Shown: piece after piece, positions 17,682-28,368 of the stretch | Position numbering within the stretch: position 1 is the stretch's first letter | Layout of the letters: each line of letters opens with the position of its first letter | Assembly (NCBI RefSeq): GCF_002749615.1 | Contig: NZ_CP024201.1 | Coordinates: 3,038,001-3,102,000, forward strand | Direction of reading: 5' to 3' | DNA: 64,000 nucleotides | Source of the DNA: Caulobacter mirabilis | GTDB lineage: Bacteria > Pseudomonadota > Alphaproteobacteria > Caulobacterales > Caulobacteraceae | The notes under the pieces: model-generated | What the model was told of the DNA's origin: nothing | What the model saw: the letters and a program-made list of their open reading frames with translations, nothing else | Database searches by the model: none | Made by a program: the position numbers and the translations under genes

Positions 17682-19166
17682 ATGACGCCTTCGCCTTTCA
17701 GGCTCGCCCTGTTCTCGACCGTGCTCGCCTTCGGCGCCGTCGCCAGCGCCTTCGCCGCGCCGGTGACCGACGCCGACCGCGCCCAGATCCTGAAGGCCGT
17801 CGACGCCGACGCGCCGAAGATCAAGGACGCCGCCCGCAAGATCTGGGGCTTCGCCGAGGTCGGCTACCAGGAGACCAAGAGCACCGCCCTGCTCCAGGGC
17901 CAGCTGAAGGCCGCCGGCTTCAAGGTCGACGCTGGCGTGGCCGGCATGCCGACCGCGTTCGTCGCCAGCTACAAGAACGGCGACGGCCCGGTCATCGCCA
18001 TCCTGGCCGAGTTCGACGCCCTGCCCGGCCTGGCCCAGACCGCCGATCCGGTGAAGACCGCCATCGCCGGCCAGCACGCCGGCCACGGCTGCGGCCACAA
18101 CCTGTTCGGCGCGGCCTCGGTCGGCGCCGCGGTCGCCCTGAAGCAGTGGATGGTCGCCAACGACATCAAGGGCGAGCTGCGCGTCTACGGCACGCCGGCC
18201 GAGGAAGGCGGCTCGGGCAAGGTCTATATGGTCCGCGGCGGCCTGTTCAAAGACGTCGACGTCACTCTGCACTGGCATCCGTCCGGCGCGAACAGCGCCT
18301 CGCAGGGCGTGTCGATGGCCAACATCAGCGGCAAGTTCCGCTTCAGCGGGATCTCGGCCCACGCCTCGGGCGCGCCGGACAAGGGCCGCTCAGCGCTGGA
18401 CGGCGTGGAGCTGATGGACGTGGCCGCCAACTTCATGCGCGAGCATGTGCCGGACAAGACCCGCATCCACTATGTGATCACCAACGGCGGATCCGCCCCC
18501 AACGTCGTGCCCAACTTCGCCGAGGTCTACTACTACGTCCGCCATCCCAACCCGGAGGTGGTGAAGAGCGTCTGGGCGCGGCTGGAGAAGGCCGCCCAGG
18601 GCGCCGCCATGGCCACCGAGACCACCGTCTCGTCCGAGATCACCGGCGGCGTCTACGCCATGCTGCCGAACGACACGCTGGGCCGGGCGATGGACGCCAA
18701 CCTGCGCCGGGTCGGCGGGATCGACTGGACGCCGGAAGAGATCGCCTTCGCCAAAAAGATGCAGGAGTCCCTGCCGGGCGCCCCGTCGATCGACTCGGTG
18801 AAGACCGTGCGGCCCTACAAGCTGGAGCTGGAAGGCGGCGGCGGCTCGACCGACGTGGCCGACATCAGCTGGGTCACCCCGACCGTCGGGCTGGGCACGG
18901 CCACCTTCGTGCCGGGCTCGGCCGGCCACAGCTGGCAGAACGTCGCCGCCGCCGGCATGTCGATCGGCGAGAAGGGCGCGGTCAACGCCGCCAAGACCCT
19001 GGCCCTGACCGGCGCGGACCTGTTCACCGACCCCGAGCTGATCGCCAAGGCCAAGGCCGAGCTGCTGGAGCGGCGCGGCCCCGACTTCGCCTACAAGGCC
19101 ATGCTGGGCGACCGCCCGCCGGCGCTGGACTACCGCAAGCCGGCGACCGGCGGCGGCGCGGAATAG
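17682..19166 (+). CDS. Exported M20 amidohydrolase (AbgB-like)
   Basis: 494 residues with a signal peptide (FRLALFSTVLAFGAVASAFA). The catalytic core matches the M20 amidohydrolases related to p-aminobenzoyl-glutamate hydrolase subunit B. It has ILAEFDALPGL, the metal-binding HAGHGCGHNLFG, GTPAEEGGSGKVYMVRGG with the catalytic Glu pair, LHWHPSG, and late STDVADISW and GTATFVPGSAGHSW. The family cleaves amide bonds of N-acyl or aryl amino acids. Intracellular AbgB partners with AbgA; no abgA is present and this copy is exported, so the substrate may be a different amide or dipeptide. GGGGGA lies about ten bases upstream of the ATG. Confidence 0.85.
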   Translation: MTPSPFRLALFSTVLAFGAVASAFAAPVTDADRAQILKAVDADAPKIKDAARKIWGFAEVGYQETKSTALLQGQLKAAGFKVDAGVAGMPTAFVASYKNGDGPVIAILAEFDALPGLAQTADPVKTAIAGQHAGHGCGHNLFGAASVGAAVALKQWMVANDIKGELRVYGTPAEEGGSGKVYMVRGGLFKDVDVTLHWHPSGANSASQGVSMANISGKFRFSGISAHASGAPDKGRSALDGVELMDVAANFMREHVPDKTRIHYVITNGGSAPNVVPNFAEVYYYVRHPNPEVVKSVWARLEKAAQGAAMATETTVSSEITGGVYAMLPNDTLGRAMDANLRRVGGIDWTPEEIAFAKKMQESLPGAPSIDSVKTVRPYKLELEGGGGSTDVADISWVTPTVGLGTATFVPGSAGHSWQNVAAAGMSIGEKGAVNAAKTLALTGADLFTDPELIAKAKAELLERRGPDFAYKAMLGDRPPALDYRKPATGGGAE

Positions 19167-19182
19167 CGGACCAGGACCGGCC

Positions 19183-19701
19183 TCAGCCGTCCTTCTTCGC
19201 CTGGGCCTTCTTGTTGGCCTGGGAGACGCTGCCGACCTTGGCGGGTGGAACCTTGGTCCTGGCCGCCCTGCTCGGCTTGTCGACGGCGCCCGCGTTGGCC
19301 GTACGGCCCGGCCCCGGATGACGGACGGCCGCGTTGGCGCGCTTGGCGTTCAAGGCGCGACGGACGCCGTCGGCCGTGCGGGCGCGAGCCTCCTCGGCTT
19401 CCTTCCGCGCGATCTGGCGGTTGGTCCGCCGCAGCGCCTGGGCGAAGACCTGCTTGCGTTCCTGGGCATGCTCGGCGTTGCCGGAGGCCCCGGACGCCCT
19501 CGCCTCGCCCTTCCCCCGGACCTCGCGGCGCTTGTGGCGCGAGATCGTCCGCACCCTCTCCAGCTGTCCCCGGATGTCGCCGCGCGCCTTGCGGAGCGCG
19601 TCGAGGTCCAGGCTCTGGATGTCCGGATGATGGGTCGTTCGGATCAGCTCGAACTCGTCGTGGGCCAGCAGTTTGCGTTCGCTCGCGAGGGAGATGGTCA
19701 A
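19183..19701 (-). CDS. Highly basic hypothetical protein
   Basis: 172 residues, rich in Arg, Lys and Ala with long predicted helices (LDALRKARGDIRGQLERVR; QALRRTNRQIARKEAEEARA) and a disordered C-terminus ending in QANKKAQAKKDG. There is no signal peptide or membrane segment. The composition would suit nucleic-acid binding, but no known domain is recognised. It is convergent with the amidohydrolase gene, with 16 nt between the stops. Confidence 0.6.
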   Translation of the reverse strand: MTISLASERKLLAHDEFELIRTTHHPDIQSLDLDALRKARGDIRGQLERVRTISRHKRREVRGKGEARASGASGNAEHAQERKQVFAQALRRTNRQIARKEAEEARARTADGVRRALNAKRANAAVRHPGPGRTANAGAVDKPSRAARTKVPPAKVGSVSQANKKAQAKKDG

Positions 19702-19839
19702 GGCGTGCGCTCCTGTGCCGGGCCGGCGGAGCGCCGACCTTCCGCAAACTCAACGGAGGCGCGAGCGGGGTGGTTCCGCGTTCCGTCCGCCGGCGAACCG
19801 GGCTAGGAAGCGGCCGGCCTTCGTCCGCAGGAGTTCTCG

Positions 19840-20430
19840 ATGTCCAAGCCCCGCAAGGACGGCGGCCTTCCGCCGGCCGACATGCCGGTCCGCACCGTGC
19901 ACTCCGGATGGCTGGACCTGCATCTGGTGACCCTGACCGCCCCCGACGGTTCGACCTACGAGCGCTACGTCGAGGATCACGGCCGGGCGGTGGCGGTGCT
20001 GCCCTACAATCCGGAGACCCGGAAGGCGCTGCTGGTGTCCCTGCCCCGCGCGGCGATGCTCTACGCCGGGGGAACCGCCGTGCTCGAGGCCCCGGCCGGC
20101 ATCATCGAACCCGGCGAGAACGCGGCCGATTGCGCGCGTCGCGAGCTGGTCGAGGAAGCGGGCCTGGAAGTCGAGACCCTGGAGCCGGCGGGCGCGACCT
20201 GGATGTCGCCGGGCACGACCACCGAACAGGTGACGCTATTCCTCGCCCCCTACGCCGACCGCCAGCGGACCGGCCTCGGCGGCGGGGTCGAGCACGAGAA
20301 CGAACACATCGTCGTCCACGAGGTCCCGCTCGGCGACCTGGCCGCCGTGATCGACGGCGAGGTCCCGACCGACGCCAAGACGCGGATCCTCGTCGAGACC
20401 CTGCGCCGCCGCCGGCCGGAGCTGTTCTAG
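19840..20430 (+). CDS. Nudix hydrolase (ADP-ribose/nucleotide-sugar pyrophosphatase type)
   Basis: 196 residues with AGGAG upstream of the ATG. The Nudix box is complete at residues 87-109: G87 ... E93 ... R101-E102-L-V-E105-E106-A-G108. Flanking features (TAPDGSTYERYVEDHGRAVAVLPYN; MSPGTTTEQVTLFLAPY) resemble the ADP-ribose/GDP-mannose pyrophosphatase branch. It probably hydrolyses a nucleotide sugar or ADP-ribose in the cytoplasm. The neighbours give no hint of substrate. Confidence 0.88.
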   Translation: MSKPRKDGGLPPADMPVRTVHSGWLDLHLVTLTAPDGSTYERYVEDHGRAVAVLPYNPETRKALLVSLPRAAMLYAGGTAVLEAPAGIIEPGENAADCARRELVEEAGLEVETLEPAGATWMSPGTTTEQVTLFLAPYADRQRTGLGGGVEHENEHIVVHEVPLGDLAAVIDGEVPTDAKTRILVETLRRRRPELF

Positions 20431-20457
20431 GGATAGGGCGCGCGGTCACTCAATTCG

Positions 20458-20554
20458 GTCATCCCGGCCGCAGCGCAGCGCAGAGCCGGGACCCAGACCT
20501 AGCCAGAGCACCATCCTGGGTCCCGGATAGCCTCTCCGAGGCTTCCGGGATGAC
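20458..20554. repeat. Palindromic intergenic repeat (REP-like)
   Basis: A 97-bp element with nested inverted arms: outer GTCATCCCGG and CCGGGATGAC, inner GGGACCCAG and CTGGGTCCC. It fills the space between the Nudix gene and the convergent membrane-protein gene. Related half-sites (ATCCTCG/CGAGGATGAC type) occur at 35861 and 42499, so this looks like a dispersed repeat family. It could also end transcription from both sides. Confidence 0.65.
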
Positions 20555-20569
20555 AGGGAATGAAGCGCC

Positions 20570-21091
20570 TCAGCCCTCTCGCCGCGGGGCGCGGTCGCCG
20601 AACCACCAGGCCAGGGCCGTCGAGGCCGAGAAGGCGATGGTCTCCACCGCCGTCGAGACCACGCCGGCCGCCGCATCCTCGCGCAGGCCGCCGGCCAGGG
20701 CCGACAGGAACAGCAGCGCGAACAGCAGCCACAGCAGCAGAGTCAGCGCCGGCCGGGTCAGGGCCCGCACCGCCGCGACCCAGGGCCAACTCTGGGCCAG
20801 CGCCGCCTCGGCCCGCAGGGATTCGGCGAGGCCGGTCCAGCGTCCGTCGGCCTCGGTCTTGGCCAAGGCCTGGCGCGAAGCCTCCGCCTGCCCGGTCCGC
20901 GCCTCGGCGGCCATGCGCAGATCGTGGTCCCAGCGCTCCTTTTCGTGGGTCAGCTCCAGCTGCCGGTCCTTGCGCTTCTCGCGCGCCTCGAAGATCGCCA
21001 GACCCCGGTTGAGGATCGAGCCCAGGGCGCCGAACGCCGCGCCGAGCGCGCCGCCGGTCAGACCGCCGCCGGCCAGCGTGATCAGTTCCAT
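20570..21091 (-). CDS. Phage/GTA-like membrane protein with coiled coil (holin-like)
   Basis: 173 residues. A Gly/Ala-rich hydrophobic N-terminus (LAGGGLTGGALGAAFGALGSIL) is followed by a long charged coiled coil (EAREKRKDRQLELTHEKERW). Two C-terminal hydrophobic segments (ALTLLLWLLFALLFLSALAGGL; VETIAFSASTALAWWFGD) complete it. This layout is found in small structural or holin-like proteins of alphaproteobacterial phages and gene transfer agents. It lies 11 nt after the DUF2793 gene and is likely co-transcribed. Holin activity is not shown by sequence. Confidence 0.55.
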   Translation of the reverse strand: MELITLAGGGLTGGALGAAFGALGSILNRGLAIFEAREKRKDRQLELTHEKERWDHDLRMAAEARTGQAEASRQALAKTEADGRWTGLAESLRAEAALAQSWPWVAAVRALTRPALTLLLWLLFALLFLSALAGGLREDAAAGVVSTAVETIAFSASTALAWWFGDRAPRREG

Positions 21092-21102
21092 GACGGGTCT
21101 CC

Positions 21103-21822
21103 TCAGGCTTCCGGCAGGTCGAGCTGCAGCAGGTGGACGGACAGGCGGACGACGCCGCCGGTGAAGGGCGCGCCGATCGCGGTGAGGACGACCGGGGTGT
21201 TCGCATAGACGGCGGTCGGGCCGATGACGCCCATGTTGGTCGACCCCGTCGCGACGCCCAGCGAGCCGCCGAACTTGGCCGCCTCGCCGGCGACGCCGCA
21301 GTCGTAGGCGGACGCGCCGGTGACCGCCGCCAGGGTGCGGCTGCCGACGCCGAGCACGATCGCCCGGGCGGGGATGGCGAGGGTCGAGGCGGCGCTGGCG
21401 CCGGAGAGGGCGACGTCCTCTTCCAAGATGGAGAAGCGGCTTCTGGCCCCGTTCGCCGCTTCGGCCACGGTCGACGCGACCAGCGGCTTCCAGCCGTCGC
21501 TCAGGACCGCCATCCGGCGCTCATCCAGCACCCAGGCCAGATGCCCCGCGCGGACCAGGAAGGCCGCCCAGCCGCCGGCCTCGAACCGGACGAGGGTTCC
21601 GGCCGCGAAGCCGCTCCAGGCCTCGCCGCTCGCCCCCTCGGGCAGGATGTAGAGCGCGCCGTCCTCGGGATCGGCGGGCTGGGCGGCGATCGAGCGGCTG
21701 GTCACGACGGTCTGGACCAGGCCGTCCAACCGGGCCATCGCCTCGTTGACGGTGACATGTTTCTGGGCCTGGCCGGCCGCCACATAGGGCAGTCCCAGCC
21801 TGGGCGTGGCGTCGTCGGACAT
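21103..21822 (-). CDS. DUF2793 domain protein (phage/GTA tail-associated)
   Basis: 239 residues. The N-terminal LGLPYVAAGQAQKHVTVNEA followed by a domain with DPEDGALYILPEGASGEAWSGF is the DUF2793 signature, known from phage-like and GTA-like regions of alphaproteobacteria. The C-terminal part (AIVLGVGSRTLAAVTGASAYDCGV to GGVVRLSVHLLQLD) resembles a lectin-like or tail-fibre tip fold. No capsid, terminase or other tail genes are in the window, so this is an isolated pair with the membrane protein at 20570. Confidence 0.72.
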   Translation of the reverse strand: MSDDATPRLGLPYVAAGQAQKHVTVNEAMARLDGLVQTVVTSRSIAAQPADPEDGALYILPEGASGEAWSGFAAGTLVRFEAGGWAAFLVRAGHLAWVLDERRMAVLSDGWKPLVASTVAEAANGARSRFSILEEDVALSGASAASTLAIPARAIVLGVGSRTLAAVTGASAYDCGVAGEAAKFGGSLGVATGSTNMGVIGPTAVYANTPVVLTAIGAPFTGGVVRLSVHLLQLDLPEA

Positions 21823-21891
21823 GGGTCTAGGCTCCTGTCGTTGTCCGCCGACAGGATCGCTTCCCCTGGAAGGGGGCGGCCCAAACGCAAA

Positions 21892-21931
21892 CCGCCGGAG
21901 CCAAGCCCCTGGAAAGGCTCGACTCCGGCGG
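21892..21931 (-). terminator. Hairpin after the nitronate monooxygenase gene
   Basis: The 9-bp perfect arms CCGCCGGAG and CTCCGGCGG are separated by 22 nt that can fold further. It starts 25 nt beyond the stop of the nitronate monooxygenase gene and upstream of the DUF2793 gene. There is no T-run, so its role as terminator is likely but not certain. Confidence 0.45.
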
Positions 21932-21955
21932 CGATAGGCCGTGGACCGGCGGCGG

Positions 21956-22963
21956 TTACTCCGCGGCGATGGCCAGGGGCGATCCGCTGGTCAGGGCGGT
22001 CTTGGCGGCCAGCTCGGTCTTGGCGGCCTCGTACTCCGCCGACAGCTTGGCGACCAGGTCGCCCGCGCTCAGGACCGCGTCGATAGCGCCGATGCCCTGG
22101 CCGCAGCCCCAGATGTCCTTCCAGGCCTTGGCTTCCTGGTTGCCGCCCGAGCCGAAGTTCATCTTCGACGGATCGCTGACCGGCAGGTTGTCGGGGTCCA
22201 TGCCCGCCGCGACGATCGACGGCCGCAGATAGTTGCCGTGTACGCCGGTGAACAGGTTGGAGTAGACGATGTCCTCGCCGCCGCTTTCGACGATCATGTC
22301 CTTGTAGCCCTGGACCGCGTTGGCCTCCTGCGTCGCAATGAAGGCCGAGCCGATGTAGGCTAGGTCCGCGCCCATGGCCTGGGCGGCCAGGATCGAACGG
22401 CCGCTGGCGATCGAGCCCGACAGCGCCACTGGGCCATCGAACCACTGGCGGATTTCCTGGACCAGGGCGAAAGGCGACAGCGCGCCGGCGTGTCCGCCCG
22501 CGCCGGCGGCGACCGGGATCAGGCCATCGGCCCCCTTCTCGATGGCCTTGTGGGCGTGGCGGTCGTTGATCACGTCGTGCAGGGTGATGCCGCCCCAGCC
22601 GTGAACGGCCTGGTTCAGCTCTTCACGGGCGCCCAGCGAGGTGATGACGATCGGCGCCTTGTACTTGGCGCACAGCTCGAGGTCCTCTTCGAGGCGGTTG
22701 TTGGTCTTGTGCACGATCTGGTTCACGGCGAACGGCGCCGAGGGCATGTCCGGATGGGCGCGGTCCCAGGCGGCCAGCTCCTCGGTGATCCGGGCCAGCC
22801 ATTCGTCAAGCTGGCTGATCGGCCGGGCGTTCAGCGACGGGAACGAGCCGACGATCCCGGCCTTGCACTGGGCGATCACGAGATCGGGACCCGAGATGAT
22901 GAACAGCGGCGAGGCGATCACCGGCAGGCGAAGGCGGTCGCGCAGAATCGGCGGCAGGGCCAT
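21956..22963 (-). CDS. Nitronate monooxygenase family flavoprotein
   Basis: 335 residues with GGAGA ahead of the ATG. It is an FMN-dependent TIM barrel of the 2-nitropropane dioxygenase family: VIASPLFIISGPDLVIAQCKAGIVGSF at the start, HDVINDRHAHKAIEKGADGLIPVAAGAGGHAG with the active-site His, and a phosphate-binding IASGRSILAAQAMGADLAYIGSAF. The family oxidises alkyl nitronates or reduces quinones; some members are enoyl reductase-like. It is transcribed divergently from mutA from a recognisable promoter. Confidence 0.88.
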   Translation of the reverse strand: MALPPILRDRLRLPVIASPLFIISGPDLVIAQCKAGIVGSFPSLNARPISQLDEWLARITEELAAWDRAHPDMPSAPFAVNQIVHKTNNRLEEDLELCAKYKAPIVITSLGAREELNQAVHGWGGITLHDVINDRHAHKAIEKGADGLIPVAAGAGGHAGALSPFALVQEIRQWFDGPVALSGSIASGRSILAAQAMGADLAYIGSAFIATQEANAVQGYKDMIVESGGEDIVYSNLFTGVHGNYLRPSIVAAGMDPDNLPVSDPSKMNFGSGGNQEAKAWKDIWGCGQGIGAIDAVLSAGDLVAKLSAEYEAAKTELAAKTALTSGSPLAIAAE

Positions 22964-22996
22964 GGGACGTCGATCTCCGTCTAATAATGTACATCG

Positions 22997-23025
22997 TAAA
23001 TAAAACGACTGTTCGGGCTTGGCAA
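22997..23025 (-). promoter_or_regulatory. Promoter of the nitronate monooxygenase gene
   Basis: On the minus strand TTGCCA (23025-23020) and TATTTA (23002-22997) lie 17 bp apart in an AT-rich island. The perfect palindrome ATGTACAT (22987-22994) sits at the start-site side and could be an operator. The start codon is 34 nt below the -10. Predicted by eye. Confidence 0.45.
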
Positions 23026-23132
23026 GCCCTCAAACCATGCGCTGACGCGACGTCACATGCCCTACGGGCACGCTTGACGCCCTCCGGCCGGGGGCGCATC
23101 ACCCGGTCGAATTGCTGCGTTGCACTAGGGAG

Positions 23133-24593
23133 ATGCGAGGCTTGTCCGGGACGACCCTCACGCTGGCCGACGATTTCGCGCCGCCCGCCCGCGAGGCCTG
23201 GCTGAAGCTCGTCGAGAAGACGCTCAAGGACCAGAGCTTCGAGGAGGCCCTGGTCCGCCAGACGCCGGACGGCATCGCCATCCAGCCGCTCTACACCTCC
23301 GACAGCGCGCCGACGGTCGTCCGCGACCTGCGCGCCCGCGACGCCGACCGCCCCTGGGATCTGCGGATGGCGCTCGCCCATCCCGATCCGAGACAAGCCG
23401 GCGCCGAAGGTCTCAAGGACCTCGAGAACGGCGCCGCCTCGCTGCTGGTCGCGATCGATCCGACCGGCCGGGACGGCGTCGCGATCGGCTCGGCCGACGA
23501 CCTGGCCAAGGTGCTGGACGGCGTGCTGCTGGACCTCGCCCCGGTGGCGCTGGACGCCGGCTACCTGGGCCCCAAGGCCGCCGACTGGCTCGGCGCGCTG
23601 GCCAAGGCGGCGCCGAACGCCCCCCTCGCCTTCCACATGGACCCGCTGACAGCCTTCGCCCGGACCGGCGCCAGCCCGGGCCCGATCGAGAGCCACATCG
23701 TCTCGGCCGCCACCGTCGGCGCCCGCCTGGCCCAGACCTACGCCAAGGCCAGCCTGTTCCTGGCGACCGGCCGCGCCGCCCATGAGGCCGGCGGCAGCAA
23801 CACCGAGGAACTGGCGGTGATGGCCGCCAGCGCCCTGGCCTACGCCAAGGCCCTGGTCCGCACCGGCCTGCCGATGGAGGAAGCCTTCTCCCGCATCGTC
23901 GTCGGCGTGACCGTCGATGCCGAGTACTTCACCGGCGTCGCCAAGATCCGCGCCGCCCGTGAGATCTGGGCCCGGACCACGTCGGCCTGCGGCGTCAACG
24001 TCCCGGCCAAGATCGAGGCCCGCTCCTCGCAGCGCATGCTGGCCAAGGCCGACGCCTGGACCAACCTGCTGCGCCTGACCAGCGCCGGCTTCGCCGCCGC
24101 CGTCGGCGGGGCGGACGCGGTGGTCCTGGGGACCTTCACCGATGCGATCGGCCTGCCGACCGCCTTCGCCCGCCGCCAGGCCCGCAACACCCAGCTGATC
24201 CTCATGGAGGAGAGCCACCTGGGCCGTGTCGCCGACCCGGCCGGCGGCGCCTGGTACATCGACACCCTGACCGACCAGCTGGCCCAGGCCGCCTGGGGCG
24301 GCTTCCAGGCCATCGAAGGCGCCGGCGGGATCGTCAAGGCGCTCGAGACCGGCCTGGTCGCGAGCGCGGTGAACGCCACCCGCGAGGCCCAGGCCGCCGC
24401 CTATGCCGACAAGTCCCGCAAGATCCTCGGCGTCACCGTCTTCCCGAACGCCGACGACAAGCGGCCGGAGGTCGCCCAGGTCGATCCCGCCGCCTTCGCG
24501 GTCGCCGGCCCCGACGTCCGCCTGCCCGGACCCGACTCCGCCTGCCCGGCCCTGGCGCCGATGCGCTTCGCCGCCGCGTTCGAGGAGGCCTGA
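23133..24593 (+). CDS. mutA: Methylmalonyl-CoA mutase small subunit (MutA), short form
   Basis: 486 residues from the ATG at 23133 (AGGGAG is directly adjacent, so a TTG a few codons on is also possible). It is homologous to the barrel domain of methylmalonyl-CoA mutase: AREAWLKLVEKTLKDQSFEE, GSNTEELAVMAASALAYAKAL, YFTGVAKIRAAREIWAR, TDAIGLPTAFARRQARNTQLILMEESHLGRVADPAGGAWYI. It ends after the linker, at AAFEEA, without the C-terminal cobalamin-like domain of Propionibacterium MutA. It pairs with MutB to interconvert methylmalonyl-CoA and succinyl-CoA; the catalytic cobalamin sits on MutB. It is 3 nt upstream of mutB. Confidence 0.92.
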   Translation: MRGLSGTTLTLADDFAPPAREAWLKLVEKTLKDQSFEEALVRQTPDGIAIQPLYTSDSAPTVVRDLRARDADRPWDLRMALAHPDPRQAGAEGLKDLENGAASLLVAIDPTGRDGVAIGSADDLAKVLDGVLLDLAPVALDAGYLGPKAADWLGALAKAAPNAPLAFHMDPLTAFARTGASPGPIESHIVSAATVGARLAQTYAKASLFLATGRAAHEAGGSNTEELAVMAASALAYAKALVRTGLPMEEAFSRIVVGVTVDAEYFTGVAKIRAAREIWARTTSACGVNVPAKIEARSSQRMLAKADAWTNLLRLTSAGFAAAVGGADAVVLGTFTDAIGLPTAFARRQARNTQLILMEESHLGRVADPAGGAWYIDTLTDQLAQAAWGGFQAIEGAGGIVKALETGLVASAVNATREAQAAAYADKSRKILGVTVFPNADDKRPEVAQVDPAAFAVAGPDVRLPGPDSACPALAPMRFAAAFEEA

Positions 24594-24596
24594 TCC

Positions 24597-26745
<2,149 letters not shown>

Positions 26746-26746
<1 letters not shown>

Positions 26747-27264
26747 TGGACGGCGCGCCGGAGGTCAGCGAGGAGGATTTGCCGTCGCCGTCCGGCTTCA
26801 CGCGCTTCCACCCCTTCATCAAGGGGGTGTTCAGCCAATGGCACGCGACGCCCTTCGACCTCGAGGGGCGTCGTTTCGTGACGGCCGAGCAGTGGATGAT
26901 GTTCGCCAAGGCCAGGCTGTTCGACGACATCGCCCGCGCCGAGGCCATCCTCGGCGCCCCTGACCCCGGCGAGCAGAAGCGACATGGACAGCAGGTCGCC
27001 GGATTCGACCAGGCGACCTGGGACCGCTGGAAGGTCGACATCGTCCATCGCGGCAGCCTGGCCAAGTTCGGCCAGAACGACGGCGCGCTCCGGCAGTTGC
27101 TGGCGACGGGCGACGCCATGCTCGTCGAGGCCAATCCGCGCGACTGGATCTGGGGCGTCGGCCTGTCGGCGGACGATCCGGCGGCGCAGTCGCCCGCGGC
27201 GTGGAAGGGCTCGAACCTGCTCGGCCGCATCCTGACGGACGTGAAGACGCGCCTGGCGCGCTGA
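26746..27264 (+). CDS. NADAR family (YbiA-like) N-glycosidase
   Basis: 172 residues. The NADAR/YbiA fold is visible: FSQWHATPFDLEGRRFVTAEQWMMFAKARLF, then LVEANPRDWIWGVGL, and the terminal WKGSNLLGRILTDVKTRL. YbiA and relatives hydrolyse N-glycosidic bonds in early riboflavin intermediates, and some NADAR proteins remove ADP-ribose from modified guanine. The ATG shares one base with the restored mutB stop (TGATG), indicating translational coupling. Why it is coupled to the mutase is unknown. Confidence 0.85.
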
Positions 27265-27320
27265 TCCCACGCTCTCCCTCATGGTCGGAGCCGTTCCGAC
27301 CACCCATGAACACGGGCGGC

Positions 27321-27349
27321 GGGGACATGCTCCGAAGGTGCGTGTCCCC
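27321..27349. repeat. Short inverted repeat (GGGGACA type)
   Basis: GGGGACATGC and GCGTGTCCCC form near-perfect arms around a 9-nt loop, after the NADAR gene and before the convergent SDR gene. A similar element, with GGGACACGCACCG and CGGTGCATGTCCC arms, is at 35681-35713, suggesting a second dispersed repeat type. It may act as a terminator. Confidence 0.5.
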
Positions 27350-27394
27350 GAGGCCGTGTCAGGGGACAGCCGCGCAGCTGCCCGCCCTTCCGCC

Positions 27395-28234
27395 CTAGCT
27401 GATCCCGGTCAGCCCCGAGTCCACGGCCAGGGTCTGGCCGGTCACATAGACGCTCTCGTCGCTGATGAAGAACAGGGCGGCGTAGGCGATCTCCCAGGCC
27501 GTGGCCTGGCGGCCGAAGGGCACAGGCGCCCTCGCCCGGCTGGGTCGTCCCTGCGTGGCGCGACGGCCGAGCGGCGTATCGACCAGTCCGGGCGCGACGA
27601 TGTTGGCCCGCACGCCCTTGCGGCTCCCCTCCAGCGCCACATGCCGCATCAGCCCGCCCAGCGCCGCCTTGGAGCTGTCGTAGGCCGGCAGGCGGGAGCC
27701 GGCGACCAGGCCGGCGATGGAGCTGATGAAGACGATCGAGCCGCCGTCGGCCATCCGCGGCAGAGCCTCGCGACAGCACAGCATCGGTCCACGCAGATTG
27801 ACGCCCAGCACCTGGTCCCAATCCCTCGGCGTGACGCCGGCCAGGCCCAGGCCGCCCACGCCGATCCCGACGTTCAGCACCAGGCCGTCCAGCCCGCCCA
27901 GGCCCCCGACCGCCTCCTCGACCATCCGCACGACATCGTCCTCGCGGCCGATGTCGGCCTCCAGCAACAGGGCCGAGCCGCCCTCCGCCTCGATGTGGTC
28001 GGCGGTGGCGCGGGCGGCCTCGCGGTTGCGGTCGGCGACCGTGATCCGGGCTCCTTCCCGGGCGAACAGGATCGACATGGCCCGGCCGTTGCCGACCGGA
28101 TCGGTCGCCGGGTCCAGGACCTGCTGCCCGCCGCCGACCACCAGGATCCTGCGCCCCGCAAGCCGTCCTCGCCCCGGCGCGCGGCCCTCGGACTCCGCGC
28201 TGGGCGGCCTCACATAGCGGTCATCGTCGGCCAT
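27395..28234 (-). CDS. SDR family oxidoreductase with unusual nucleotide loop
   Basis: 279 residues from the ATG at 28234, which has GGGGAG upstream; the frame is open to 28303 but that part is poor. The catalytic S-Y-K set is present (ISSIAGL, then Y-D-S-S-K) and so are LVLNVGIG, NIVAPGLVDTPLG and the C-terminal VTGQTLAVDSG. The glycine loop is atypical: VVGGGQQVLDPATDPVGNGR has about seven extra residues compared with TGxxxGxG. Function as an NAD(P)-dependent alcohol/ketone oxidoreductase is expected, but cofactor binding may differ. The neighbours do not reveal a substrate. Confidence 0.83.
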   Translation of the reverse strand: MADDDRYVRPPSAESEGRAPGRGRLAGRRILVVGGGQQVLDPATDPVGNGRAMSILFAREGARITVADRNREAARATADHIEAEGGSALLLEADIGREDDVVRMVEEAVGGLGGLDGLVLNVGIGVGGLGLAGVTPRDWDQVLGVNLRGPMLCCREALPRMADGGSIVFISSIAGLVAGSRLPAYDSSKAALGGLMRHVALEGSRKGVRANIVAPGLVDTPLGRRATQGRPSRARAPVPFGRQATAWEIAYAALFFISDESVYVTGQTLAVDSGLTGIS

Positions 28235-28368
28235 GATCGTCGATCTCCCCGAGACGTGAGGCCGAATGCTACCCGGCCGGCGGCTCCTCGCCCAGCGCCG
28301 CACAGCCGACGGTTGACCTCCGGCGCCGATGCGTGCCCCGATGCGGCGAATGCAGTTCGGGGGCTACG

